DNA of 34,516 nucleotides from positions 1 through 34,516 of the forward strand of contig JBCBSS010000081.1 in NCBI GenBank assembly GCA_039819065.1. The letters are read 5' to 3'. Below the pieces are notes generated by a model. That model was not told the DNA's origin and did not search any database. It was given only the letters and a program-made list of their open reading frames with translations. The stretch comes from JBCBSS01 sp039819065 (GTDB lineage Bacteria; Bacteroidota; Bacteroidia; Cytophagales; Cyclobacteriaceae). Of the stretch, positions 1-7,506 are shown one piece after another. The position numbers and the translations under genes were made by a program. The stretch's first letter is position 1. Each line of letters opens with the position of its first letter.

Positions 1-48
1 CCAACCTGACTGAAGGAATCATTCTACATTTCAATCGATCAGGTTGGC
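1..48. repeat. Inverted repeat at the 3' end of the first lipoprotein gene
   Basis: CCAACCTGA at 1-9 and TCAGGTTGG at 40-48 are perfect reverse complements, separated by 30 bases. The stop codon of the minus-strand lipoprotein gene (31-33) lies inside the loop. It may be a long-loop transcription terminator for that gene, but any T-tract would lie outside the window. Confidence 0.4.
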
Positions 49-486
49 TATTTTCAACAGCAGGTGTTGATTATCCTTGTATATAAGCCGATCGCGTGCA
101 TCCAGAATGGATACCTTTTCCAAAAGCTCTTCGTCCGCATGTTTATTGAAACCTTCCAAAAGGAATTGAGCCGAATCCAAAGAGTAGTAACCGGGATGAT
201 TGAGTAGCACAGTTCTAATGCTGTCATATACTTTGAACGTGGCAATGATACTAGTCATTACTTCTACATCATATGAACGATACCCGTTTGTACTTACCAC
301 GCTTTGGGTCTCGTACATCCGCTTATGCATTCGTTTTTCGGTTTCCTTTCTTTCCTCGAGGATAAGGTATTCCGACTTTTTCAATAGTTGGTAATCAGCT
401 TCGCTTAAGCTGGCTCGTCTTTCACAAGCGGTGAAAAATAAGATCAGACTTATTGTAGGGTAGAGGAGACGCTGGATTGTGATCAA
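31..486 (-). CDS. Small hypothetical lipoprotein
   Basis: Unrecognised 151-residue protein. The N-terminus is hydrophobic (about residues 6-18) and ends in a lipobox-like FFTAC, so Cys21 should be lipidated and the protein anchored in the envelope. The mature part is charged and probably helical, with a Lys/Glu/Arg-rich stretch around residues 36-57. The frame opens immediately after a TAG and has no ATG before the lipobox; the only start that keeps the signal peptide is TTG at 484-486. Either TTG is used or the true 5' end has been lost. The reading frame is otherwise intact. No function can be assigned. Confidence 0.6.
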   Translation of the reverse strand: MITIQRLLYPTISLILFFTACERRASLSEADYQLLKKSEYLILEERKETEKRMHKRMYETQSVVSTNGYRSYDVEVMTSIIATFKVYDSIRTVLLNHPGYYSLDSAQFLLEGFNKHADEELLEKVSILDARDRLIYKDNQHLLLKIANLID

Positions 487-573
487 CTAAATGGGTGCTA
501 ACGATTCTTTTATAAGTTAAAAGAATTTGTAGGGATTTCAAATTCAGCGGTGGTTTTGAGCAGAAGGCTAATT

Positions 574-621
574 AAAAAAGGTCTTCACGAGGTTTTTGTG
601 GTGATAAAACTCATGAAGACC
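574..621 (-). terminator. Intrinsic terminator of the aldo/keto reductase gene
   Basis: On the minus strand GGTCTTCATGAG pairs with CTCGTGAAGACC over 12 bp (one G-U). The stem is extended by TTTT/AAAA with a one-base bulge, has a short loop, and is followed by TTTTTT (574-579). It starts about 19 bases past the stop codon of the reductase gene. This is a textbook Rho-independent terminator. Confidence 0.85.
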
Positions 622-639
622 AGATAGGCATTGGTTCGT

Positions 640-1476
640 TCAGAAATTGAAATTATCCGGATCAGATCCTAACCTCCTGCCTCGATCAACGCTATTGATG
701 CTGGCCATTTCCTGAGCAGTCAATGCGAAGTCAAAGATGTCTGCGTTGTCAACGATCCTTGATTCGGTTACGGATTTAGGTATTACTACGACACCTTTTT
801 GTACCAACCACCTCAAGGTGACCTGTACCGGAGATTTGTCATATTTCTTGGCTATCTCTCTTATCTCTGGAATCAAAGTCACTTGTCCCATCATGATCGG
901 GCGCCATGCTTCCAGTTGGATGCCATGGGTTTGGCTAAACTCCAACAATTCATTTTGTTGCAGGTGTGGGTGCATTTCGACCTGGTTGACCATCGGTGTG
1001 ATCTCTGCGGTCGCCATCAGGTCTTCCAAATGATGCACTTGAAAATTACTCACACCTATCGCCTTGGCTTTTCCTTCTTTGTAAAGCTTTTCCAGGGCTG
1101 CCCAAGTTTCCTTGTACTTTCCTTTTACCGGCCAATGAATCAGGTAGAGGTCTACATAATCAGTACCCAATAGTTCCAGGCTTCTATCGAAGGCTTCCAA
1201 TGTGGATTCATAGCCTTGATCTTTGTTCCAGACTTTGGTGGTAAGGAAGATATCTTCTCTGGGTACTTCGCTTTTTGCGATGGCTTGACCGACTCCGGCT
1301 TCATTACCGTAAACCGCAGCAGTATCGATCAGACGATAGCCATTTTCAAGCGCGGTAAGTACGGCATTTTCTACTTCTGTTCCGTCTTGAGCTTTCAATA
1401 CGCCAAGACCAATTTGTGGCATTTCTAATCCGTTGTTTAGCATTACCGTTTGTGTTTGTTCCATTAACTTTTCCAT
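640..1476 (-). CDS. Aldo/keto reductase
   Basis: A 278-residue NADPH-dependent oxidoreductase with the (beta/alpha)8 barrel of the AKR superfamily, reducing carbonyls to alcohols in the cytosol. The catalytic tetrad is complete: Asp51 in LIDTAAVYGNE, Tyr56, Lys81 in TTKVW and His114 in YLIHWP. The GVSNF motif and the IPKS cofactor motif near the C-terminus (before a final helix) match the 2,5-diketo-gluconate reductase/prostaglandin F synthase-like bacterial group. Length is normal. ATG at 1476 is used here; a second ATG four codons later is equally plausible. It stands alone, with a strong terminator downstream. The physiological substrate cannot be read from sequence. Confidence 0.93.
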   Translation of the reverse strand: MEKLMEQTQTVMLNNGLEMPQIGLGVLKAQDGTEVENAVLTALENGYRLIDTAAVYGNEAGVGQAIAKSEVPREDIFLTTKVWNKDQGYESTLEAFDRSLELLGTDYVDLYLIHWPVKGKYKETWAALEKLYKEGKAKAIGVSNFQVHHLEDLMATAEITPMVNQVEMHPHLQQNELLEFSQTHGIQLEAWRPIMMGQVTLIPEIREIAKKYDKSPVQVTLRWLVQKGVVVIPKSVTESRIVDNADIFDFALTAQEMASINSVDRGRRLGSDPDNFNF

Positions 1477-1688
1477 GATTTTAATTATTAAGAGTGAGTT
1501 TGATTTAAAGCAAGTAGACTTTGACGCAAAACCTTAAAAAATGTCATATCGCAGTGCAGCGGAGATATCTATCTTCAAAAATTCGCTGTATTGTTAAATT
1601 ATTTACCTTGTCAGCCAGAAAGATTTCTCTCAGGTTCGAAAGGACATTTCTTTGGTTTTGCTTGTTCGTCATCACTAGCTCGTCTTAT

Positions 1689-1886
1689 TTATTTGTTTTG
1701 TTTTCTGAATTTCTGGAGTGTGGGTAGTACGAGATATTGCATGGAGAAAACCATGATCCCAGATAGTACTAGCGTTCTGATGTAGATCGGCTGAACCACA
1801 AGCCATTGGTTAAGTAGATAGATCAGTGCGGTGATCAGCAAGTACACCAGACTCCATATGAGCATTACATTTTTTAACCTTTCCAT
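1689..1886 (-). CDS. Small two-helix membrane protein
   Basis: A 65-residue protein with two predicted membrane helices (about residues 8-28 and 33-53), a charged N-terminal MERLK and a basic C-terminal tail (QKFRKQNK). That charge pattern suggests both ends are cytoplasmic. It begins with ATG after an A-rich leader, as usual in Bacteroidota. No family is recognised, and the short length leaves some doubt, but the hydropathy pattern is too regular for a chance frame. Two 20-21-bp direct repeats lie about 55 bases upstream and may control it. Confidence 0.6.
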   Translation of the reverse strand: MERLKNVMLIWSLVYLLITALIYLLNQWLVVQPIYIRTLVLSGIMVFSMQYLVLPTLQKFRKQNK

Positions 1887-1939
1887 TTGTGCTTGTTTTT
1901 TTGTTTTTACAATGTTACAAGCTTCAATGGCCTGGCTAA

Positions 1940-1980
1940 TTACACTCTTTGCAGGGTTGGTTACACTTTTTGTAGGTTGG
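1940..1980. repeat. Tandem direct repeat upstream of the small membrane protein
   Basis: Two adjacent copies, 1940-1960 and 1961-1980, share TTACACTyTTTGyAGG followed by TTGG. The spacing is about two helical turns. A weaker third echo (TGGCTAA) flanks the pair on both sides. The arrangement resembles a site for a direct-repeat-binding regulator, but no binding protein is identified. Confidence 0.4.
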
Positions 1981-2007
1981 CTAAATAACGGACCTAGTCT
2001 GCCTTCG

Positions 2008-2094
2008 CGACTGCTTGCTACATCGCTAAAGCTTTAGGCGGCACGCGATTGGCAGATGAGATGTACCTTCGCTAAAGCTTCGGCAGACGAGAAG
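2008..2094. repeat. Degenerate interspersed palindromic repeat (CGCTAAAGCTT type)
   Basis: CGCTAAAGCTT occurs twice (about 2024 and 2070), flanked by GCCTTCGCGA / GGCAG and CTTCGGCAGACGAGAAGG elements that pair with one another imperfectly. This is like the CTGCCGAAGCTTTAGCGAAGG interspersed repeats I recall from Bacteroidota genomes. It contains no coding sequence. Confidence 0.45.
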
Positions 2095-2167
2095 GTTGTG
2101 ATTTAATCTCTCTGGGCTTTGCGACGGAAACTCGGGTCCAGGGTTCTAGCTTGGGGTTTAATACCAT

Positions 2168-3085
2168 TTATTGGTGGTGATTTTTAAAGGTGGATGGCGT
2201 GTTTCCGGTTTGTTTTTTGAAGAACCTATTGAAGTAGGTCACATTGGTAAAACCCAATTGATAGGCGATCTCGGCCACTTGTAGTTCCGTATGCATCAAG
2301 TAGCTTTTGGATTCTAAAATGGTTTTATCGTGAATGTAGCTTGATGCGGTGTTGCCCGTCAGGTTTTTGATGGTAGTATTAAGGTAGCCAGGGTTCAAAT
2401 TAATGCGATCGGCGATAAGGCTCACATTGGCTTGTTCTGTGGCCTTTCCTTCCGCTAGTTCAGCAAAATAGTCATCTACCTCTTTCCTGAACCGGTTGAA
2501 AATGGTGTTGCTGTTTTTATCTTCTTTAGATAAGGTATCTTGGTCATTGAGATAGACACGCCTGACTTGAATGAGATATTGGTGTAACAGCAACCTGAGC
2601 ATTTGATCACGATCATTTAGTTCAGTACTCATCTCTTCTAGTAGCTTCTCCTGAGTCATGATTAATTCCTTGGCCGGTTCCTCGGAAAACTTGATCAATG
2701 ATTGTCCATTGAAATTGAAGAATGGAAACTCCTGATCAAAAGCGCTTTGCAGGGCATTGATATGTGCAAACTCTTCGGTGAAGCATATCAAATATCCATA
2801 CATCTTTTGTGACGTAACCCAACTTTCCAGTTTGCCGGGGTAGGCGAAATACAGGCTGTTGCTACTAGAGCTGAAGTGTTCGTTGGGCAAGTTCCATTCT
2901 ACACCTGTATTTCTAAAAAAGACCAATCTGTAGAAATTACATCTGAATAGTGGCATTTCCATGCGTTTGGAATCTGGCTGGTCTTCAATCCGCATGATGG
3001 CGAAGTCATCGCTTTGGGGTTGGCCGATTTGCAGTTGATTATAAAAATCGGTAATCTTTTTAAGGTGAGGGATGTGTGATTTCAA
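2168..3085 (-). CDS. AraC-family transcriptional regulator
   Basis: A 305-residue regulator. The N-terminal 180 residues form a cupin-like ligand/dimerisation domain. The C-terminal ~100 residues hold the two helix-turn-helix units of AraC/XylS proteins: the first around VSLIADRINLNPGYLNTTIK, the second around QVAEIAYQLGFTNVTYFNRF, ending with the usual FKKQTGNTPSTFK. The frame has no ATG before the conserved N-terminal MKSHIPHL-like start; the codon at 3083-3085 is TTG and follows an in-frame TAA by two codons. TTG initiation is therefore likely. The neighbouring genes on both sides are not obviously its targets. Confidence 0.9.
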   Translation of the reverse strand: MKSHIPHLKKITDFYNQLQIGQPQSDDFAIMRIEDQPDSKRMEMPLFRCNFYRLVFFRNTGVEWNLPNEHFSSSSNSLYFAYPGKLESWVTSQKMYGYLICFTEEFAHINALQSAFDQEFPFFNFNGQSLIKFSEEPAKELIMTQEKLLEEMSTELNDRDQMLRLLLHQYLIQVRRVYLNDQDTLSKEDKNSNTIFNRFRKEVDDYFAELAEGKATEQANVSLIADRINLNPGYLNTTIKNLTGNTASSYIHDKTILESKSYLMHTELQVAEIAYQLGFTNVTYFNRFFKKQTGNTPSTFKNHHQ

Positions 3086-3166
3086 GTCAAATTATTTGTC
3101 GCTCTTACCACTGATAGCATCAATCGATAGTAAGGTAATAATACCTTTAAGCTGATGAATAACCAA

Positions 3167-3532
3167 CTAATCGTCTAAATACTGCCCAAACTGCAGCATG
3201 TAGCCGTTATTGTCATAAATGCCAAACTCCTTCATGCCCCAATCGAAGGACTCCATGGGGTAGGCTATTTTGACCCGACTTTCTAACCATTTCCAGAGCT
3301 GCTCGACATCCTCGATATAGAAATAGAAAGAACCTGTGAATTGTAACTGGTCGTATGCCTTGTGGGTATTGGGAAGCGTTACCATGAGTTCTATCTCACC
3401 GTTATTCAATAGCGCCCAGCCCCAATCGTCGTTGCGGTCCGTGCAATGAAAACCTAGATACTTAGAATAGAACCTGAGTGTCTCATCGATATTCTCTGTC
3501 CAGAGCATTGGTGTGAGTTTCTTCGGTCTCAT
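3167..3532 (-). CDS. VOC-family (glyoxalase/bleomycin-resistance-like) protein
   Basis: A 121-residue single-domain vicinal oxygen chelate protein with the paired beta-alpha-beta-beta-beta modules: module one from LTPMLWTENIDETLRFYSKY, module two from FYFYIEDVEQLWKWL to the closing DNNGYMLQFGQ. Members bind metals or antibiotics, or act as lyases and isomerases; the substrate cannot be assigned. It starts nine bases after the stop codon of the phosphodiester glycosidase gene, so the two are probably cotranscribed. Length is typical of single-domain bleomycin-resistance-like proteins. Confidence 0.85.
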   Translation of the reverse strand: MRPKKLTPMLWTENIDETLRFYSKYLGFHCTDRNDDWGWALLNNGEIELMVTLPNTHKAYDQLQFTGSFYFYIEDVEQLWKWLESRVKIAYPMESFDWGMKEFGIYDNNGYMLQFGQYLDD

Positions 3533-3541
3533 GGCTTCTGG

Positions 3542-4267
3542 TTATTTGGTCTCGGCTATTATGACTCCGAAACCACCATCCATTTGCGCCCAGCCTTCAG
3601 AAGGAATGAAGGCCCTCGATACGAAGCCGTCTAGGTATAATGCGTTTTCACAACCCAAAGTTTGAAAGTAGACTGCAAAATCGTAGAAGTTTACTTTTTC
3701 TGTCGATATAGCAAAGTGTATACGGCCATCAGGTAGTATACCCACTCCATTTCTAATGTGTACGTTAGAAGAGCCCTTCCTGAATTTTGGATGTACTTTA
3801 CCATCTATAAGAAGCATAGGCCCCGATTGTGTAGCATAGGCAATATGCGATCCTGATTGAAAGCGCCTGGTTGTACAAACTATAGGTTGATGCTTTTCAG
3901 TAAGGTAAAACACCCCATTTGGCTGAAGATAAAAATTACCATAACCCTTGCTGGCCGTATCCAAGGCAGACAAGGTCTTTCCGTTTTCTATATATAGCCC
4001 TTGAGGTGATTGATCAGACTTATACATGCCGCCATTCATGGCGAAATTCAGCTCTTTGTCCTGCTTGGCCAGTTCAGTTTTTAAGCGCTCAAAGTTGCCA
4101 TAATGCTTGCCTGATGGATCTTTCCAATGAAATGAAAGCTTCTGATCCTTAGGGTCAACCGTATAGCCAATGATGATATCCTCACCCACGGGATTGATTT
4201 CTGCCGGGCGAGTATTGGGTTCAACCATAATGAACCCAAGGCACAAAAGAAACACTAATATTGACAT
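3542..4267 (-). CDS. Phosphodiester glycosidase family protein (NAGPA domain)
   Basis: A 241-residue exported protein. A hydrophobic N-terminus (residues 2-14) looks like a short signal peptide. The rest matches the NAGPA/DUF2233 fold, the domain of the mammalian mannose-6-phosphate uncovering enzyme: FAMNGGMY, SPQGLYIENGK, QSGPMLLIDGK, NGVGILPDGRIHFAIS and the late ALYLDGFVSRAF block. In bacteria such proteins hydrolyse sugar phosphodiesters in the envelope, though few are characterised. First gene of a two-gene unit with the VOC protein. No frameshift is seen. Confidence 0.85.
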   Translation of the reverse strand: MSILVFLLCLGFIMVEPNTRPAEINPVGEDIIIGYTVDPKDQKLSFHWKDPSGKHYGNFERLKTELAKQDKELNFAMNGGMYKSDQSPQGLYIENGKTLSALDTASKGYGNFYLQPNGVFYLTEKHQPIVCTTRRFQSGSHIAYATQSGPMLLIDGKVHPKFRKGSSNVHIRNGVGILPDGRIHFAISTEKVNFYDFAVYFQTLGCENALYLDGFVSRAFIPSEGWAQMDGGFGVIIAETK

Positions 4268-4365
4268 AGTTGAACTTTGGAGACAGTCAATTTATAATCA
4301 AGATAGTTGATAGCCTGCCGTTAGTCAACGGACACCCCAATTGTTTACCAGAATTTAACCCATAT

Positions 4366-4600
4366 TTAATCTTTGATGGTTTTATAAACCGACCAGCCTT
4401 GGCTTGAAAACACTTTGATCAGGTAAGTGCCTTTAGGCAAGGTGGATGGGTCAATATTGATGGTGTTTTTGTTTTCTATTCTAGTATGTAGAATTCTTGC
4501 GCCGGTGCTATCATACAATTCTACTTCACCATCTTGCAATGGTCATATTGACTTGGTTTTTGATCATTAACTTCCTGGTGTCAGAATTGGTATTGAAGCA
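4366..4600 (-). pseudogene. Remnant of a T9SS type A C-terminal sorting domain
   Basis: An open minus-strand segment (4366-4542) encodes LQDGEVELYDSTGARI and, after a short gap, LPKGTYLIKVFSSQG, ending in TIKD and TAA. That is the second half of a Por/type IX secretion sorting domain. Directly upstream in the same frame is TGA (4543-4545). The preceding part of the domain seems to continue in another frame (SDTRKLMIKNQVNM, about 4546-4594), so there is a one-base frameshift. The body of the secreted protein is absent: the plus-strand acetyltransferase gene begins at 4622. It is the decayed 3' end of a lost secreted-protein gene. Confidence 0.7.
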
Positions 4601-4621
4601 TCAAAAGATGAAATTGTACCC

Positions 4622-5200
4622 ATGATCAAAGCAACCAGAGCGGACAAGGATCTGATCATCGATATTCTATCCGATAGTTTTAGCGACAACCGAAGCGTTA
4701 CAAGTTTGGTAGGAGAGGGCAAAGGGCTTGAAAGTAGAATGAGACACCTTATGTCATACTCATTTGAGCAGTCCTTTCTGCGTGGCCTAGCATTCTTGAA
4801 TGACGAAAAGAATGCCTGCGTCTTGCTGATCGACCATAGCAAGAAGCTGCCCTTTCTGAAGGCAACGGGGCTTGATCTCTCACTGGTGATTAATGTGGTA
4901 GGATTGAAGAAGCTATCAAGTACGCTGAAGAAGCAGTCTGCTATTAAGAATGTCCATCCAAAATCAGCCTACTACCACCTTTGGTATATTGGGGTCAAAA
5001 GTGATGTGCAGAGTAAAGGGGCTGGTAGCCAATTACTAAAAGAGGTAATTGACACCTTTGGTGCGGAACATCCCATTTACCTGGAAACCTCAACCATGAA
5101 GAACGTACCCTGGTACGAGAAACATGGGTTTGAGACTATCGACAAAATCGACTTCGGTTACCAATTGTACATGATGAAACTGGAACCAAATGCAAAGTAG
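4622..5200 (+). CDS. GNAT-family N-acetyltransferase
   Basis: A 192-residue acetyl-CoA-dependent acyltransferase. Motif A runs over residues 120-143, from the beta strand LWYIGV to the acetyl-CoA pyrophosphate loop QSKGAG (130-135) and the following helix. Motif B is at 153-170, with the WYEKHGF segment typical of GNATs. The acceptor is unknown. It is the only plus-strand gene between 1 and 20 kb. Its start lies next to the decayed T9SS domain on the other strand, so its promoter must be within that remnant. It converges with the gene at 5216 with only 15 bases between them and no clear terminator. Confidence 0.88.
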   Translation: MIKATRADKDLIIDILSDSFSDNRSVTSLVGEGKGLESRMRHLMSYSFEQSFLRGLAFLNDEKNACVLLIDHSKKLPFLKATGLDLSLVINVVGLKKLSSTLKKQSAIKNVHPKSAYYHLWYIGVKSDVQSKGAGSQLLKEVIDTFGAEHPIYLETSTMKNVPWYEKHGFETIDKIDFGYQLYMMKLEPNAK

Positions 5201-5215
5201 GGTGTGCTTACTTCA

Positions 5216-5887
5216 TCAAACCGATTTGCTCCTGATCAGGATGTCCTTGGGTTCTAACACAAGCTTATCATAGCCGAACAAAGTGATATTGATCATTGCC
5301 AAGCCGATTTGAGTAGTATTTACAACGGAGTTGGGAGCTAAGGCTTTTAACAGCTTCACCAGCCACATGAAGTAATCATAAACGAATTGGTATAGCCTGG
5401 TGCGCGACTTGATGCCTCTGAGCGGGATGATGGCGCCTGGTCGGAACATATAAGCTTGTTTGAACCCCATTTTGAGCAAGTCGTTTTCTGTTTTTCCTTT
5501 CACTCTTGCCCACATGGTACGACCCTTCTCACTGGAATCGGTTCCTTGCCCAGATACATAAGTGATGGTCATATTAGGGTTAAGATCATAAAGCACATTA
5601 GCCAAAGCCAGTGTATAATCATAAGTGATAACCTTATATTTCTCTTCACTTAATCCGGCAGCACTAATGCCCATGGACATGTAGCATGCGTCGTACCCTT
5701 CAAGCTGGTCTTTTACACTGGTGAAATCAGAGAAATCTTTGTGTACCAGTTGTTTCAGTTTTGGATGGTCGATATCAATTTTAGAACGAACGATGCATAG
5801 CGCTTCTTCGATATCCTGATGGTCAAGGCATTCCAGTAAAACGCCTCTGCCAACCATGCCTGATGCTCCTGTTATAATGACTTTCAT
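5216..5887 (-). CDS. NAD(P)-binding Rossmann-fold oxidoreductase (atypical SDR/HTATIP2-like)
   Basis: A 223-residue protein with the dinucleotide-binding loop GASGMVGRG (residues 7-15) right after the first beta strand. YVSGQGTDSS and a Lys-rich segment (RVKGKTEN) follow, in the positions expected for the active-site region of NmrA/HTATIP2-like atypical short-chain dehydrogenases. It lacks a clear YxxxK. It is the last gene of the TetR-SDR cluster, 115 bases after the SDR gene, with a hairpin between them. A reductase or redox-sensing role is likely; the substrate is unknown. Confidence 0.85.
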   Translation of the reverse strand: MKVIITGASGMVGRGVLLECLDHQDIEEALCIVRSKIDIDHPKLKQLVHKDFSDFTSVKDQLEGYDACYMSMGISAAGLSEEKYKVITYDYTLALANVLYDLNPNMTITYVSGQGTDSSEKGRTMWARVKGKTENDLLKMGFKQAYMFRPGAIIPLRGIKSRTRLYQFVYDYFMWLVKLLKALAPNSVVNTTQIGLAMINITLFGYDKLVLEPKDILIRSKSV

Positions 5888-5951
5888 TTTAGCTTAAGTT
5901 AGTGATATTCTTGATTTAAATCCTGTTGAACCTGCGTTCTAAAGCGTTAAA

Positions 5952-5977
5952 GTTGCCAGAAGGAAACTTCTGACAAC
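5952..5977 (-). terminator. Hairpin between the SDR and Rossmann-protein genes
   Basis: On the minus strand GTTGTCAGAAG and CTTCTGGCAAC form an 11-bp stem (one G-U pair) around a four-base loop TTTC. The following sequence, TTTAACGCTTTAG, is only weakly T-rich. It may be a partial terminator or a processing site that lowers expression of the last gene in the cluster. Confidence 0.5.
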
Positions 5978-6002
5978 GTATTAAGTTGATCAATGCTACA
6001 GA

Positions 6003-6824
6003 TTATAAATATTGACTGGCCACCAGCTTGTCGAAAGCACGATCACCAAAATATTTCCTGATAAACATCATAGGCTTAGCCAACTTGCCGGCCACATATC
6101 TGGTTTTTGGTTTCTTGGCTTTAATGGCCTTGGAAATCACATTGGCGATCACAGAAGGAGGGGAGCTGGCATTGGGTTTACTGTAAGCATCTGTAATTCC
6201 CTTTTCCAAGGCTTTGGCCAACTTGCCGTAAGGGCCTTTACCAGAACGTTCTATCATCGGGGCTATCATGACATCACCGAATTCTGTCTTGATGGCGCCG
6301 GGCTCCACAATAACCACATTCACCCCGAATGATCTCAATTCTAACCTAAGGCTATCTGACCATCCCTCAAGTGCGTGTTTGGTACCGTGATACCATGCCC
6401 CCAGTGGGAAATAGACTTTTCCACCCATGGATGAAATGTTGATAATGGTGCCGCTTCTTCTTTCCCTCATGTATGGGAGCACCAACTGGGTCAGTCGGGC
6501 GAGGCCAAAGATGTTGACTTCAAACTGTCGTCTGGCTTCGTCAATCGAGGTTTCTTCTACCGAACCATAAATGGCGTAACCAGCATTGTTTACCAGCACG
6601 TCTATATGACCATGCTCATCGATGATCTGTTGAACGCCAGTGGTTATACTCTTGTCATCTGTTACATCCATGCCAATCGCGTGCCCACCTGCCGCTTCAA
6701 GGTCTTTCATTTTATCCACTCTTCGAGCCGCACCGTAGACGATATGTCCTTCTTTGATCAATTGAATGGCGGTTTCCTTGCCAATGCCAGAGGATGCGCC
6801 TGTGATTAAAACTATCTTTTTCAT
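6003..6824 (-). CDS. Classical short-chain dehydrogenase/reductase
   Basis: A 273-residue SDR. The cofactor loop is GASSGIGKE (residues 9-17) and the fold-stabilising NNAG is at 79-82. The catalytic residues are Ser132, Tyr145 and Lys149, with the usual 13-residue Ser-Tyr spacing. PGAIKTEF follows the active site. The arginines at the end of strand 2 (GAARR) suggest NADP(H). The substrate is unknown; such proteins are often called oxidoreductase/retinol-dehydrogenase-like. It lies 43 bases downstream of tetR on the same strand, and its own leader contains a GTGAGT-N4-ACTTAC palindrome also found before tetR, so it is probably a direct target of that repressor. Confidence 0.92.
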   Translation of the reverse strand: MKKIVLITGASSGIGKETAIQLIKEGHIVYGAARRVDKMKDLEAAGGHAIGMDVTDDKSITTGVQQIIDEHGHIDVLVNNAGYAIYGSVEETSIDEARRQFEVNIFGLARLTQLVLPYMRERRSGTIINISSMGGKVYFPLGAWYHGTKHALEGWSDSLRLELRSFGVNVVIVEPGAIKTEFGDVMIAPMIERSGKGPYGKLAKALEKGITDAYSKPNASSPPSVIANVISKAIKAKKPKTRYVAGKLAKPMMFIRKYFGDRAFDKLVASQYL

Positions 6825-6834
6825 GTTATAATAT

Positions 6835-6850
6835 GTGAGTACTTACTTAC
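6835..6850. promoter_or_regulatory. Second TetR operator-like palindrome, before the SDR gene
   Basis: GTGAGT-ACTT-ACTTAC lies 10 bases before the SDR start codon, in the gap after tetR. The half-sites and four-base spacer length match those of the palindrome before tetR (7401-7416). It is predicted to bind the TetR protein encoded next to it. Confidence 0.55.
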
Positions 6851-6867
6851 TTTATTTCTAAATTTTT

Positions 6868-7395
6868 TTACAATCCATATTTATCCCTCAAATGAGCCAG
6901 AACAGGTCGCATATCAAAAACTTTACTCAAGTAAACTCTTGTGGCTATGCCATCTAAGCTGAGTAGCAGGTGTACGGCCTCTTGTTCCGGATTTTTATAG
7001 CCAAGCTTATCAAAAGCTTTGGAGAGGGCGTTTTTTACAGGTTCCATTTTGTGCTCTCCGTATTGCTCAGTCTCCCATTTGATTTTGTATTGAAGCTTCC
7101 AGAACTTCATTTCCTCTTCGTTTTCAGTCATTTTTTCACAAAGGACCAAAATGTTTTCGATCACTTTTTTCGGGTCTGTTTCCATTACGATATCAGCGAA
7201 AAGTAATTTGGCTTTCTCTTCGCCCTGTGCAATGATCGCAGATAGCAGGCCTTCCTTATTACCAAAGTGCCGAAAGATCAATCCTTCCGAAACACCGGCC
7301 TTCCTGGCTATTTTACTAGTTGACGTAGAAGTGTAACCTTCGTTGGCAAAGAGCTCCAATGCGGCCAATAATATCTTTTCTTGCTTATCTGTCAT
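6868..7395 (-). CDS. TetR/AcrR-family transcriptional repressor
   Basis: A 175-residue regulator with the TetR N-terminal domain: helix 1 from KILLAALELFANEGYTSTST, then the helix-turn-helix SKIARKAGVSEGLIFRHFGN, followed by KEGLL. The C-terminal ~120 residues form the helical ligand/dimer domain, which is not assignable to a ligand. It is the first gene of a minus-strand cluster with the SDR and the Rossmann protein. A promoter and a palindromic operator lie directly before its ATG, so autoregulation is likely. It is slightly shorter than the usual 190-210 residues. Confidence 0.92.
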   Translation of the reverse strand: MTDKQEKILLAALELFANEGYTSTSTSKIARKAGVSEGLIFRHFGNKEGLLSAIIAQGEEKAKLLFADIVMETDPKKVIENILVLCEKMTENEEEMKFWKLQYKIKWETEQYGEHKMEPVKNALSKAFDKLGYKNPEQEAVHLLLSLDGIATRVYLSKVFDMRPVLAHLRDKYGL

Positions 7396-7400
7396 TAAAA

Positions 7401-7416
7401 GTGAGTAATCACTTAC
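7401..7416. promoter_or_regulatory. TetR operator-like palindrome before tetR
   Basis: GTGAGT-AATC-ACTTAC is an imperfect 16-bp palindrome five bases upstream of the tetR start codon. It abuts the predicted -7 element (one base overlap), so a bound repressor would block transcription. The same half-sites and spacer length recur at 6835-6850. Confidence 0.6.
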
Positions 7417-7445
7417 AAATATAAGTAACGGATTTTATAAGGCAA
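7416..7445 (-). promoter_or_regulatory. Predicted Bacteroidota sigma-A promoter of tetR
   Basis: On the minus strand a TTG (7443-7445) is followed after 19 bases by TATATTTG (7416-7423), a full match to the Bacteroidota -7 consensus TAnnTTTG at the expected spacing. Transcription would start within the adjacent operator-like palindrome. Confidence 0.6.
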
Positions 7446-7506
7446 GGTTTTGCTAAGAGGAATATCATGTGAATGATTTGGTTGTAGGTGGCTGAGTGTA
7501 TTCTGT

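Noticed and set aside
1521..1785. Two overlapping plus-strand open frames of 64-68 codons
   Set aside because: They lack a domain, overlap each other in different frames and partly oppose the small membrane protein gene; composition looks non-coding.
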